The position numbers and the translations under genes were made by a program. From contig JBJORA010000118.1 of NCBI GenBank assembly GCA_046049675.1, forward strand, positions 1-64,000: 64,000 bases of DNA. Direction: 5' to 3'. Positions 17,131 through 27,001 of the stretch are shown piece after piece. This stretch comes from CAIXQW01 sp046049675. GTDB lineage: Bacteria > Bacteroidota > Bacteroidia > Chitinophagales > Chitinophagaceae. How positions within the stretch are numbered: the stretch's first letter is position 1; each line of letters opens with the position of its first letter. The notes under the pieces were generated by a model. It ran no database searches. It worked only from the letters and a program-made list of their open reading frames with translations, and was not told where the DNA came from.

Positions 17131-18534
17131 ATGAAGTATATAGCACTTATAGGAGCACTTTGTTTTGCATTTGCAAGTCATGCGCAAGAGTCGCAAAATG
17201 TGTGGACGATTACCGATGTATTGCAGCAGGTGCGTCAGTACCACCCTATTGTAAAGCAAGCAGGTGTAAACATTGAAATCGCCGACGCAGAACGCTTAGC
17301 TTCTCGTGGCGCATTTGACCCACAATTGAATCACTATAGTGCTAGTAAAACACTAGATGGCACACAGTATTACAATTACCACAATCCACAAATTACGGTG
17401 CCAACATTATACGGCCCTAATGTAGTTGTCGGTACAGAATACCTTAGTGGTGGTAATATAGATCCAACAGAAACAAAGGGCTATAGCAGTTATATCGGTG
17501 TAAATATTCCACTAGCACAAGGTTTACTCTACGACAAACGCAGGGCTATTTTGCACAAAGCGCAGGTGTACTATCAAATGAGTGAGGTTGAGCAGCGTGC
17601 GATGGTAAATGATATTCTGATGCAGAGCATTGACTGCTATTGGCATTGGGTAAAGCAATACGAGTTTTACAATATCATAAGTAAAAATGTGGCGGTAACA
17701 GCCGAGCGTTTTGTACTTGTAAAAAAAGCATATGCTAATGGCGAACGCCCTGCCATTGATACGGTGGAACTTCTGGCACAGCTTAATAGTTTTGAATTAT
17801 TAAAACAACAAGAATGGCTTGGATTACAACAAGCACGCATAGATTTAAGCACTTTCTTGTGGCTAGAAAATAATATACCTATTAATTTGGATGATAGCAG
17901 CAGGCCAAATCCTAAATGGCAAGTAGAAGAAGCTGCAAACACGAATAACAAAGCTTTAGAAGACTGGTTAGTGGCAGCAAGTGGCAGCCATCCTTTACTG
18001 CAGCAGTACGATAATAAACTGCAGGCGCTCAATATTGATAAACGCTTGGCAAAACAAGCACTATTGCCAAAAGTAGATTTTCAGTACAATCAACTTGGCA
18101 AGGATTGGGCATTGCACAGAACACTTGTAACAGGCCCCTTGTTTACAGACAATAACCAATGGAACCTAAAAGTAAGTATGCCCCTGCTTTTGCGTGAGGC
18201 TAGAGGTAACTATAAAGTGGCAGAACTCAATATTTTACAAAACAAGCTACAGCGTGCGCAAAAACTCAATCTTATCCAAAACAAAGTGCAATCGTACTAT
18301 GTAGAATATCTATCCTTGCAAAAGCAATTAGAGATTCAGCGTCTAGCTTACAGTAACTATTCTCGACTTGTGTACGCAGAAGAGCAGAAATTTTTTAATG
18401 GCGAAAGCAGTATCTTTCTAATTAATAGCCGCGAAAATAAAGCCCTTGAAGCACTAGAAAAACTAGTTGAACTACAAACCAAACTCGGCAAGGTGCAGTA
18501 TAGTATACAGTGGGCCGCGGGGATGTTGAAGTAG
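17131..18534 (+). CDS. TolC-family outer-membrane channel
   Basis: This 467-residue protein has a signal peptide (1-18, ending ASHAQ) and the two-fold repeated helical hairpin of outer-membrane efflux proteins. Long amphipathic helices rich in Gln/Leu/Ala cover about 150-215 and 375-460. It completes a tripartite exporter with the ABC and HlyD proteins encoded directly upstream. About 160 bases of non-coding DNA follow before the next gene; no clear hairpin is seen there. Confidence 0.88.
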   Translation: MKYIALIGALCFAFASHAQESQNVWTITDVLQQVRQYHPIVKQAGVNIEIADAERLASRGAFDPQLNHYSASKTLDGTQYYNYHNPQITVPTLYGPNVVVGTEYLSGGNIDPTETKGYSSYIGVNIPLAQGLLYDKRRAILHKAQVYYQMSEVEQRAMVNDILMQSIDCYWHWVKQYEFYNIISKNVAVTAERFVLVKKAYANGERPAIDTVELLAQLNSFELLKQQEWLGLQQARIDLSTFLWLENNIPINLDDSSRPNPKWQVEEAANTNNKALEDWLVAASGSHPLLQQYDNKLQALNIDKRLAKQALLPKVDFQYNQLGKDWALHRTLVTGPLFTDNNQWNLKVSMPLLLREARGNYKVAELNILQNKLQRAQKLNLIQNKVQSYYVEYLSLQKQLEIQRLAYSNYSRLVYAEEQKFFNGESSIFLINSRENKALEALEKLVELQTKLGKVQYSIQWAAGMLK

Positions 18535-18696
18535 TTGTGGCGGCAAATTACTGCATAGCCAAAGTGGGCTTAATTGAAAACGAAGCAGATTAAACTTACT
18601 ATTTCTCCCATAATTTTTGTAAATTGCATCAACAACGCGCCTGTGTTTGTATGTGGGTATGGATGCTGTGAAATTCTTAATTAAACTTAATCGCGT

Positions 18697-21498
18697 ATGA
18701 AAAATAAAATTCTATGCTACTTTGTTCTGCTGTGCTTTGCAAGTACAAGCATGTTCGCACAAAATTGTACGGTAAATGCAGGTATAGACCAATCCTATTG
18801 CCTTAACACCAATACAAGTAGCAGCATAAACGCCGTAGTTGAATTGTACAATATTGCGTTGCAAGGCAATAGCGCAGGTAATATTGATAGTCCAGCTAAT
18901 AGATTATGGGAATTAGTATCTGCGCCTGTGGGTGCCAGTCTTACAATTGACAGCCCAAGCGCCAATACAACATTTATTAAAGCGCGCTACGCAGATTTGC
19001 CTCCTGGCGTTTATACTTTTAGACTTGGTATAGATTGCCAAACGGGTGGTCGCACTTTCGATTCTGTGCAGATTACAATTCTTAACGTCGCCGATTTCTA
19101 TCTTATGGCAGATAAGCTCTTTAGCGACATGTGCGCCAATGCGCCAGACACTATAAATTTTGTAGGTCGTCCTTTACGTGCTGGAGAAGTGCTTTACTTG
19201 TTTGCACAAGACATGACACTAACGACTAGTAATGCCAACACAGCATTTAATACAAACTTTTTTGGTCCAACAGTCGACTCCGTACGTTTTAGTTGCATCT
19301 ACAACAACACTAATTGTACTACAAATGATGGTCCATATGTCAGGTATAATATTAGCAATGGCACATGTATCAAAAATGGCGCTAATCCTATAGTAGATAG
19401 CCTTCAAAACACCATGGGTAACTTAAAGCCATTCTTAACTAAACTTGGTACAAAAAAAATAGATACGTTGCCAGAGTGCTTTAATCCTCAGAGTACACCA
19501 CTAGTGCCGTATGAGAATCTTTGTATAGTTGGAGGATTAGCAGGCTTTTACGAATACCTCAACACAAGCGGTGGCGGCATAGTAATAAATACACTTGAAG
19601 GTTCTGGCACGCTCAATGTGGGTTCTGTTGGTGCAGGTGGCCTCGCTTACAACGTTACTAATAATTGGGATACAGTGACGCAAAACACGATGAACAGATT
19701 TGAAGTAATTTATAATACCAATGGTTGCTTCCCGACATTTAAAGATACGATTTCGCTTTACTTTCAAACTACCATTCCAAAAGTTCAGACCTTTAGCTTT
19801 TACAGCGGTCCAAGTAATTCAATCGTACGTGCGTGCATGCAAGGCGCTAGTACCTTAAGCAGCTATGCTATACCTTTGGTAAGTAGCGGCACTATTCCAA
19901 CCAATTACCAACTATCAACAATACTTGTCAATCAACCTTCTGCAGCAAGCGCAAGCCTCGTCAATGGCAGCAGAACGGATTCGCTAGTGCTAGTTGGTAA
20001 TCTTACAGCAGGTCAATACCTGTTTGAAACCATTATTGAAGATACTTCTACGGAGTGCAGCATACCCCATAATTTTGTTTTAGAATTAGTAGAAAGCTAT
20101 AATATGCCAATACTGCGTGATACTACTGTATGTCTTTCTAGTGTTAGTGGAGGTTTAAGCATAACCTATCCAGTGGGCACTTTTGGCACACAACAATTTT
20201 TAGCGGAGAGAATCGGTTTGCCGGGTGCAAACATCACTATCTCAGATAACCAGATTTCGTTGCCAGTTAATGGCACGACTAGTGTGGGCACATACGATGT
20301 GCGCGTGTATCCTAATACAGCCAACCCAAATGCTTGTACAAATAATGCCTCAGATACTTTTCGCGTTACTGTATTATCTGCTGGCCATCCTTCTAATGCG
20401 GGTACCGATCAAAAATTACCTTGCAATAATAGTACGACAAGTCTGGCCGGTAGCGACCCTGCAAGCAGCCAAGGCACCGCTGGCTTTTGGAAATTTTTGC
20501 CTAGTATTTCCAGCAATGCAGGTGCGCCAATTGTGATACAAGATAGTGCCAATAGGACAAGCGCTGTTAGCGGTTTCTTAGATCAAAGCACTTATTACTT
20601 TAGTTGGAATGTAACGGACGGCAATACTGGAGAATATTGCAATTTACTGCCAGATACAGTTCAAATAATTTATGCTGGCACTGCGCCTGGCCTAGCTCAG
20701 GCAGCGCAACCAAATTATAACGGATGCCTCCAAAATAATGGCAAAGACACCTTGCGCAGCACAGCCATAGTACCTACGTTTGATGTACAGTGGAATAATA
20801 TTGGCCTCGCTGCTGGTATTACAAGCCCTAATAACACGAATACAGAAGTCACTGGTTTACTTGTTGGTAACACCTATTCGTTCCAACTTGTAGTGAGTAA
20901 TACTTGTGGTATTTATATCGACACTGTTACGCTTGCTTACAATAGTTTTTGCTTCCCTTTAATGAGCGAGTTACAAAACTTTAGTGGCCAAGCATTGCCG
21001 ACATATGACGAGTTGCAGTGGCAAGTTGGCAGCGAAGAAAATATTGCCAATTACGCGCTTCAACTGAGCAGCGACAATACGAATTTCGTTACGATCCAAA
21101 ATATCCAAGCTAAGAACGAGGCAGTAACAATAAAGCAATACCGCACCACAAATACCAGCTTATTAAGCGCAGTAAACTACTACCGCCTCGGTCTTATAGA
21201 CCACATAGGGCAAACGCATTATAGCGCAAGCATTATGCTTATGCATCCTGAGTTGAGTGGCAATAGAATTAATGTGCATCCATCGCCGGCAAGTACGTCG
21301 GTACTAGTATTTGTACAAACGGAAGGAATAAGTAGCTCAAATTTGCAATTAATTGATATGGCTGGCCGAGTACACTTTGATAAAAGTATTACAACAAAAC
21401 CAGAAGGAGAAAGCTTTATAATTCCTGTACAGCACTTACCTCGTGGCTTGTATACTGTAAAGTACGGTCAGCAGTTTGCGAAGATATCTTTACAATAA
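18697..21498 (+). CDS. T9SS type-A cargo with repeated Ig/PKD-like domains
   Basis: This 933-residue secreted protein has a signal peptide (1-22, ending SMFAQ). Several PKD/Ig-like beta domains follow, with recurring openers such as NAGIDQSYCL and NAGTDQKLPC and the ADxVxTFRL-type strands. An FN3-like segment (about 755-850) contains YDELQWQVGSEEN and YYRLGLIDH. It ends with a T9SS type-A tail (VHPSPASTSVLV, LQLIDMAGRVHF, LPRGLYTVKYG). These features suggest a surface structural or adhesive role. No catalytic motif is visible. It converges with the gene at 21522. Confidence 0.82.
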   Translation: MKNKILCYFVLLCFASTSMFAQNCTVNAGIDQSYCLNTNTSSSINAVVELYNIALQGNSAGNIDSPANRLWELVSAPVGASLTIDSPSANTTFIKARYADLPPGVYTFRLGIDCQTGGRTFDSVQITILNVADFYLMADKLFSDMCANAPDTINFVGRPLRAGEVLYLFAQDMTLTTSNANTAFNTNFFGPTVDSVRFSCIYNNTNCTTNDGPYVRYNISNGTCIKNGANPIVDSLQNTMGNLKPFLTKLGTKKIDTLPECFNPQSTPLVPYENLCIVGGLAGFYEYLNTSGGGIVINTLEGSGTLNVGSVGAGGLAYNVTNNWDTVTQNTMNRFEVIYNTNGCFPTFKDTISLYFQTTIPKVQTFSFYSGPSNSIVRACMQGASTLSSYAIPLVSSGTIPTNYQLSTILVNQPSAASASLVNGSRTDSLVLVGNLTAGQYLFETIIEDTSTECSIPHNFVLELVESYNMPILRDTTVCLSSVSGGLSITYPVGTFGTQQFLAERIGLPGANITISDNQISLPVNGTTSVGTYDVRVYPNTANPNACTNNASDTFRVTVLSAGHPSNAGTDQKLPCNNSTTSLAGSDPASSQGTAGFWKFLPSISSNAGAPIVIQDSANRTSAVSGFLDQSTYYFSWNVTDGNTGEYCNLLPDTVQIIYAGTAPGLAQAAQPNYNGCLQNNGKDTLRSTAIVPTFDVQWNNIGLAAGITSPNNTNTEVTGLLVGNTYSFQLVVSNTCGIYIDTVTLAYNSFCFPLMSELQNFSGQALPTYDELQWQVGSEENIANYALQLSSDNTNFVTIQNIQAKNEAVTIKQYRTTNTSLLSAVNYYRLGLIDHIGQTHYSASIMLMHPELSGNRINVHPSPASTSVLVFVQTEGISSSNLQLIDMAGRVHFDKSITTKPEGESFIIPVQHLPRGLYTVKYGQQFAKISLQ

Positions 21499-21521
21499 AG
21501 TAGCAATAGCCTTAATTCTTG

Positions 21522-22109
21522 CTAGTACTTCTGCCAAGTAGCAATGCTATCCATGAACCTTGCCTTAGTTATTTCTTCCGTGTGATAGGCACTATCTACC
21601 ATCTTGTGCCCAAGTGGTACTTTGCCGATTTTGTAACGCGCGCTACTATTGCTGTAATTGTACGAAAGCCTAAGCATTGTGCTGTCGTGTATGTAAGTAT
21701 CTTCTTCAAAAGAAAGAACCTTGTCATCTAGCATCACATATTTACCTTGAAAGTATCCAGCAGCTTGTTTACGTGGCAGCAGCGTCATTGTATGATGCTT
21801 TAATTTGCTACCAAAATAAGATCGCGACGAAGAGAAAACTTCTGGTATCACAAGCTTTGTACTGTCAACCGTAACAAGACCAACTTCTTCGCGTACTTTA
21901 TTATTGGCAGTGAGATATTTGTATGTTTCATAATTGTAGTTCCAGTAAAAATTGCCACACATTTTACACAAAAAAATACCAACTAAAATTGCAGGTAAAT
22001 TCACAAAGTCTTTGCGCTGTGCCCTGCCGTCTTTGATATCTTTGCGATATACAAGAAATATAACATAGATAAATACTAGAATAAGTAATAGAAAGGTAAG
22101 TGTTTCCAA
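21522..22109 (-). CDS. membrane-anchored protein of unknown function
   Basis: This protein of up to 195 residues has two hydrophobic segments (about 1-19 and 41-58) separated by a basic stretch (YRKDIKDGRAQRKD). A polar C-terminal domain of about 135 residues follows, probably outside the cytoplasm. I do not recognise a family. No ATG or GTG is available at the 5' end, and the frame starts at a TTG at 22109, so the start is uncertain. It lies 39 bases downstream of the protease gene on the same strand and may share its transcript. Confidence 0.55.
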   Translation of the reverse strand: METLTFLLLILVFIYVIFLVYRKDIKDGRAQRKDFVNLPAILVGIFLCKMCGNFYWNYNYETYKYLTANNKVREEVGLVTVDSTKLVIPEVFSSSRSYFGSKLKHHTMTLLPRKQAAGYFQGKYVMLDDKVLSFEEDTYIHDSTMLRLSYNYSNSSARYKIGKVPLGHKMVDSAYHTEEITKARFMDSIATWQKY

Positions 22110-22148
22110 GATAAATGATGCTAGTATAAAAAATCTAAAAGTTGCAGA

Positions 22149-23723
22149 CTACTTCGTTACCTCTACAACACATGCCACGGCCTTATTATCTGCAGGTGCT
22201 TGTGTCGTAAATTGCATCGTTTGTCCATCGCTTTGATACTGCACATTGCTAATGGCCATGCCGCCCAATGCAGCTCTTACTTTAGCGTCAAAACTACCAG
22301 CGGCAGTATTGATTTTTTTATTGAGTGCATTGTAATCAATGGGCTGTTTGGTTACCACAATCGCCATACGATCGCGTGTGCCAACATTATCAACTTGTAG
22401 GCTATGATCTTTTGGAAACAAGCGAACGCCAGTAATGCCACAAAACGGACTGTGCTTGCTTGTATAAGGAAACAACACATATGACGTACCATTGGTTTCT
22501 TCGCCAAAAATGTACGTATAACACTCAATATCGTTCTTTACATACATCTTAAACTTAGTACCTTTTGCCACTTTAGTTGTTGTTTCAAATACGCCATTGC
22601 TTTTGCTTTGTAGGGGAATTAATTGCTTACCGTCTACCGCCATACCAATAGCACACTTAAATTGCCTATTCAAGGCTGCGCCAGATTTTTGCAAAGGATA
22701 CAAACCAAAAGCTTCTTTATTAAATCTTACAAAGTCTGCATAGCGCACCCAGCCAATACCGTTTTCGCCCCACTCTGGCCCCCAACTATTCATGATTTGA
22801 AATGCACCGCCAGCCAATTGATCGTCGTAGCCAATGACACACATAGCATGCCCGCCCATTGTATTGCCATTTGGATCATCGCTACGCAATGGTTTCCAAA
22901 TTTTTTCGCCCATCATATTGTTCATAAAGCTGCGAGGCACCATCATACCAATAATAACTGGTCCACCTTGTGCTAAGTACTGCTTCATGGCATTGATGTC
23001 CGTTGTTTGATCGGCATCGCTCAATGTTAAGCGCTGAAACCCACGGATTCGAAACTGACTAGCCAAATCATGCGCTTGCGAATTTGGTTGATTCTCGCAA
23101 GTACGTGCATCGTACGGAAACAAACTCAAAGGCACACTGCCACGATACAACATTGTTTTCATAGCATCTGGCAAAAGGCTACCTTGACAATTAGGCAAGT
23201 GAATTTGATTGTATAAATAAGCAGGACTAAACGCTATCTTATTAGGATCTGCGCCAGCTGCACTGCTTTCCATTATGGTACGAGCGGCATAAGCAGCACT
23301 CCACGCTACACAACTACCCTGCTCGCCTTGATTAAGACGGCGCGGCGCCCATTTTTCTAAACTAGCACGCTCTGGCAATGCTGCATTAGCAACACTTGCA
23401 TTAGTAAGCGCTTCAAAAACTTCTGTACTGTCGTACTTTTTTGGATCAAAGTTGGCGCCAGTCGTACGCTGCGGTTCGCCAGCTAGGCTGCCACCATCGA
23501 GCATAGGTTTTACAATAAAAAAGTACGCAGCTGCAAGCGCAGCTACCAATAGCAATAATTTTGGACGCTTAAATAGCCAACCAATCACTGGCAAAAGCAC
23601 TAACGCGCCACCAAAGCCACCACCAGAACTTTGCTCGTTGTCGTTACGACGATAATCGTCCTGCCGAGGGTCGTATTCTGGCTCCTGATTTCTAGGATCG
23701 TCGGGCGTCATTCGTATTGGCAT
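22149..23723 (-). CDS. membrane-anchored papain-family (C1) protease with DUF4384-like tail
   Basis: This 524-residue protein has a cytoplasmic, charged N-terminus (1-50) with a Gly-rich patch, then a transmembrane segment (about 55-71). A C1A cysteine-protease domain covers about 120-345. The catalytic set is readable: Gln132/Gln135 region, Cys138 in QGSCVAW, His292 in GGHAM and Asn312 in NSWG. The C-terminal part (about 375-470, FKMYVKNDIECYTYIF, YVLFPYTSKHSP) resembles DUF4384. No propeptide of the usual papain type is apparent. The domain layout puts the protease in the periplasm. The substrate is unknown. Confidence 0.82.
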   Translation of the reverse strand: MPIRMTPDDPRNQEPEYDPRQDDYRRNDNEQSSGGGFGGALVLLPVIGWLFKRPKLLLLVAALAAAYFFIVKPMLDGGSLAGEPQRTTGANFDPKKYDSTEVFEALTNASVANAALPERASLEKWAPRRLNQGEQGSCVAWSAAYAARTIMESSAAGADPNKIAFSPAYLYNQIHLPNCQGSLLPDAMKTMLYRGSVPLSLFPYDARTCENQPNSQAHDLASQFRIRGFQRLTLSDADQTTDINAMKQYLAQGGPVIIGMMVPRSFMNNMMGEKIWKPLRSDDPNGNTMGGHAMCVIGYDDQLAGGAFQIMNSWGPEWGENGIGWVRYADFVRFNKEAFGLYPLQKSGAALNRQFKCAIGMAVDGKQLIPLQSKSNGVFETTTKVAKGTKFKMYVKNDIECYTYIFGEETNGTSYVLFPYTSKHSPFCGITGVRLFPKDHSLQVDNVGTRDRMAIVVTKQPIDYNALNKKINTAAGSFDAKVRAALGGMAISNVQYQSDGQTMQFTTQAPADNKAVACVVEVTK

Positions 23724-23806
23724 ATGTGGTGCTGTATTTTTTTAGAATGGAAAATTAATAAGAAAAACTGAGTTTATCCTTGAAGCTTTTAATCGCAATA
23801 CGATAT

Positions 23807-25294
23807 TTATAGCTCTTTGCGCAAACGTGCCACTGGAATATCTAATTGCTCGCGATATTTAGCGATGGTGCGACGTGCAATATTGTAGCCCTTTTTCTGT
23901 AGCTCGTCGGCTAAATCCTCATCGGTAATAGGATTGCGCTTATCTTCCGCCTCTATAATTTCTTTAAGTGTATTCTTCACCTCGCGCGTGCTTACTTCTT
24001 CGCCGCCTTCTGTGCTAAGCCCTTCGCTAAAGAAAAATTTAAGGCTATAAGTACCATACTCCGTTTGTACATACTTGCTGCTAACTACTCGGCTAATCGT
24101 ACTTATATCTAGACCAGTGCGTTGTGCAATGTCTTTAAGTATCATTGGACGCAAATTACTCTCATCACCAGTCAAGAAAAATTCTTCTTGATACTTCATA
24201 ATCGTATCCATAGTAAGCAGCAAGGTATTTTGCCTTTGCTTGATAGCATCGATAAACCACTTGGCGCCATCTAGCTTTTGCTTAATAAAGGATATGGCAT
24301 CTTTTTGCTTTGGGTCTTTTTTCTTTTCGTAGTCGCGCAACATATCGCGATAGTTAGAACTTAAGCGCAACTCTGGCGCATTCCTTGCATTGAGTGTTAG
24401 TTCTAACTTGCCATTACTATTATAAATAAAGTAGTCTGGCAGAATATAATTGTTATTGCTATTGCTTTCAAAAGTGCCGCCTGGTTTAGGGTCTAGGCTA
24501 GTAATGATGCCAATAATTTCTTTGAACTGTACATCGTCTACATTCAAACTTTTTTGAATACGCGCATAGTGCTTCTTAGAAATTTCTTCAAAGTATTTTT
24601 GAACAACGCGTGTTGCTAAAGCAATATTTGGTGTTTGCTCTTTGCGGCCAAGCTGCAGCAACAAACATTCTTGTAGGTTACGCGCACCGATGCCTGCAGG
24701 CTCAAACTGATGGATGAGCGTGATGAGGTGCTTTACTTCTTCCTCGCTTGTAATAATATTTTGTCTAAAACCAAGGTCGTCTACAATAGCATTTACCTCG
24801 CGGCGCAAATAGCCATCATCGTCTATGCTGCCAATAATATGCTCTGCAATGGCGTACTGATGTTGGTTAAGGTCTAGCATGTTCAATTGATTGAACAATT
24901 CCTCAACAAAAGAAGTTTCTACACGTACAATATTTCTATTGCTTGGTTCTTCGTCGTCGCCATAACCATCATCGCGAAAATTATAGTCTGCGTCATGGTC
25001 GTCGCCATCTTTGATATATTCACTAATATCTATATTCTCAAACTCGTCACTGCTTGTTTTGTCGTCGCTATACTCGTCTGCACCGTCATCGGCAGCAGCA
25101 GCGTCTTCGCCATAAATATCTTTATCGAAATCGTCCGCTTCCTCGCCGCCAACTTCCAAGGCAGGATTTTCCTCTACTTCCTCCTTGATGCGCTCTTCTA
25201 GCTGCGCGGTAGGCACTTGTATCAACTTCAGCAGCTGTATTTGCTGAGGGCTGAGTTTTAGTAATAGTTTTTGTTGCTGCGATAAACGTTGCAT
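23807..25294 (-). CDS. rpoN: RNA polymerase sigma-54 factor
   Basis: This 495-residue protein starts with the Gln/Leu-rich region I (QRLSQQQKLLLKLSPQQIQL, activator contact). A long acidic region II follows (about 55-110, rich in Asp), then the core-binding domain. The C-terminal DNA-binding part contains the HTH and the RpoN box ARRTIAKYRE. It recognises -24/-12 promoters with enhancer-binding activators; none of those activators lies in the window. The Met at 25294 is chosen because region I begins there and a TACATTTG -7 element sits 8 bases upstream. The longer in-frame version (to 25348) is rejected. Confidence 0.96.
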   Translation of the reverse strand: MQRLSQQQKLLLKLSPQQIQLLKLIQVPTAQLEERIKEEVEENPALEVGGEEADDFDKDIYGEDAAAADDGADEYSDDKTSSDEFENIDISEYIKDGDDHDADYNFRDDGYGDDEEPSNRNIVRVETSFVEELFNQLNMLDLNQHQYAIAEHIIGSIDDDGYLRREVNAIVDDLGFRQNIITSEEEVKHLITLIHQFEPAGIGARNLQECLLLQLGRKEQTPNIALATRVVQKYFEEISKKHYARIQKSLNVDDVQFKEIIGIITSLDPKPGGTFESNSNNNYILPDYFIYNSNGKLELTLNARNAPELRLSSNYRDMLRDYEKKKDPKQKDAISFIKQKLDGAKWFIDAIKQRQNTLLLTMDTIMKYQEEFFLTGDESNLRPMILKDIAQRTGLDISTISRVVSSKYVQTEYGTYSLKFFFSEGLSTEGGEEVSTREVKNTLKEIIEAEDKRNPITDEDLADELQKKGYNIARRTIAKYREQLDIPVARLRKEL

Positions 25295-25302
25295 GTGCAA
25301 GG

Positions 25303-25310
25303 CAAATGTA
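25303..25310 (-). promoter_or_regulatory. TAnnTTTG -7 element (TACATTTG) for rpoN
   Basis: This is an exact match on the minus strand, 8 bases before the rpoN ATG. Confidence 0.5.
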
Positions 25311-25436
25311 GAAAATTTGAGGCGTAAACAATAATGTGCAGATATCAATTATTGATGAACTAAATATTTAGAAAAATTAATGCCTATTTACCTGAGCTAA
25401 ACGGCTATTCTTGCCTAAAAATAGACCTCATTGCCC

Positions 25437-25444
25437 TACCTTTG
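25437..25444 (+). promoter_or_regulatory. TAnnTTTG -7 element (TACCTTTG) for asnS
   Basis: This is an exact match with a TTG about 26 bases upstream (25411) as a possible -33 element. It leaves a short leader that contains an AAAAAGGAA ribosome-binding-like sequence, unusual in this window. Confidence 0.5.
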
Positions 25445-25466
25445 CCGACCCAAAAAGGAAATGAGT

Positions 25467-26894
25467 ATGAAAAACATAAAGCAAGTGCTCAATAGCAGCG
25501 AATACGATTATACCTACACCGCAAAAGGTTGGATACGTAGCTTTCGTAATAATACTTTTATTGCTGTAAACGATGGTAGCACAAATGCCAATTTACAGGT
25601 TGTGATAGATTTTAATACCATGGACGAGGCACTTCTAAAGCGCATTACCACTGGTGCAGCCATTATTGCAACTGGCACTGTTAAGCAAAGTCTTGGCAAG
25701 GGACAAACTGTAGAGCTTATTGCAGACAAGGTAGAGATTGTTGGCGACTGCGATGCAGAAGCATATCCATTGCAATTAAAGAATCGACCAAGCTTGGACT
25801 ATTTGCGCGAAATAGCACACTTACGTTTTCGCACGAATACTTTTGGTGCTGTTTTTCGCTTACGCAATGCACTAGCATTTGGCATACACAAGTTTTTTCA
25901 AGAAAGAAATTTTATCTACATGCATTCGCCAATAATTACTGCAAGTGATGCGGAAGGCGCAGGCGAAATGTTTAGAGTAACCACTTTAGACCTCAATAAA
26001 CTTCCTCGCACAGACGATGGCAATATAGACTTTAAGCAAGATTTTTTTGAGCGCAGCAGTAATCTGACTGTAAGCGGTCAATTGGAGGCAGAGCTAGCTG
26101 CAATGGCATTTAGCAATGTGTATACTTTTGGTCCAACATTTCGTGCAGAGAATAGCAATACAACGCGCCACCTTGCTGAGTTTTGGATGATAGAGCCAGA
26201 AATTGCATTTGCTGATATTAATGACGATATGAACTTAGCCGAAGACATGCTTAAGTATGTTATTCGCTATGCCATGGAGCAACATGCCGACGATATTGAG
26301 TCTTTAACGCAGCGCCTGCTCGAAGAAGAAAAACAAAAGCCACAAAACGACCGCAGCGAGCTTAACCTCAAGGAAAAATTAGACTTTGTGGTCAATAATA
26401 ATTTTGAGCGTATAACGTACACTGATGCCATTGACATCTTGTTGGATAGCAAGCCTTATAAGAAAAAGCAATTCCAGTTTGACGTACAATGGGGCATAGA
26501 CTTGCAAAGCGAGCATGAGCGCTACCTGGTAGAAAAGCACTTTAAGAAGCCAGTTATTGTAATCAACTATCCAAAAGACATCAAAGCATTTTATATGCGT
26601 CAAAATGATGATGGCAAAACGGTAGCAGCGATGGATATTCTAGCACCTGGCATTGGTGAAATTGTAGGCGGTAGTCAGCGTGAGGAGCGTTTAGATAAGC
26701 TAACGCAGCGCATGCAAGAAATGCATATCCCAGAAAAGGAATTATTTTGGTACTTGGATACGCGTCGCTTTGGTACCAATCCGCATGCAGGTTTTGGCTT
26801 AGGCTTTGAAAGGCTTGTGCAATTTGTGACAGGCATGGGCAATATCCGCGATGTAGTGCCGTTTCCGCGCACACCTGGCAACTGCGAGTTTTAG
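25467..26894 (+). CDS. asnS: asparaginyl-tRNA synthetase
   Basis: This class II aminoacyl-tRNA synthetase of about 475 residues charges tRNA-Asn. An N-terminal OB-fold anticodon-binding domain (about 10-110) precedes the catalytic core. Motif 2 reads FGPTFRAENSNTTRH with EFWMIEPE, and motif 3 reads GFGLGFERLVQF. The C-terminal PFPRTPGNCEF is typical of AsnRS and separates it from AspRS. Two close ATGs (25461, 25467) are possible; the second has the better distance (8 bases) from the GG of AAAGGAA. Pyrimidine and purine biosynthesis genes follow on the same strand. Confidence 0.96.
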   Translation: MKNIKQVLNSSEYDYTYTAKGWIRSFRNNTFIAVNDGSTNANLQVVIDFNTMDEALLKRITTGAAIIATGTVKQSLGKGQTVELIADKVEIVGDCDAEAYPLQLKNRPSLDYLREIAHLRFRTNTFGAVFRLRNALAFGIHKFFQERNFIYMHSPIITASDAEGAGEMFRVTTLDLNKLPRTDDGNIDFKQDFFERSSNLTVSGQLEAELAAMAFSNVYTFGPTFRAENSNTTRHLAEFWMIEPEIAFADINDDMNLAEDMLKYVIRYAMEQHADDIESLTQRLLEEEKQKPQNDRSELNLKEKLDFVVNNNFERITYTDAIDILLDSKPYKKKQFQFDVQWGIDLQSEHERYLVEKHFKKPVIVINYPKDIKAFYMRQNDDGKTVAAMDILAPGIGEIVGGSQREERLDKLTQRMQEMHIPEKELFWYLDTRRFGTNPHAGFGLGFERLVQFVTGMGNIRDVVPFPRTPGNCEF

Positions 26895-27001
26895 CAAGTT
26901 CCAATAACACATCTTTCTTGTGAAATGTCAAGCAGAAATAATATTAAAACTGCTTGCCTAAAATTTATGCAGGCGCAATTTTTTGTGCGACCTTTGCTAT
27001 A

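Noticed and set aside
18535..18696. Possible promoter or small RNA in the 162-base gap after the TolC gene
   Set aside because: No exact TAnnTTTG element, no clear hairpin and no tRNA-like fold were seen.
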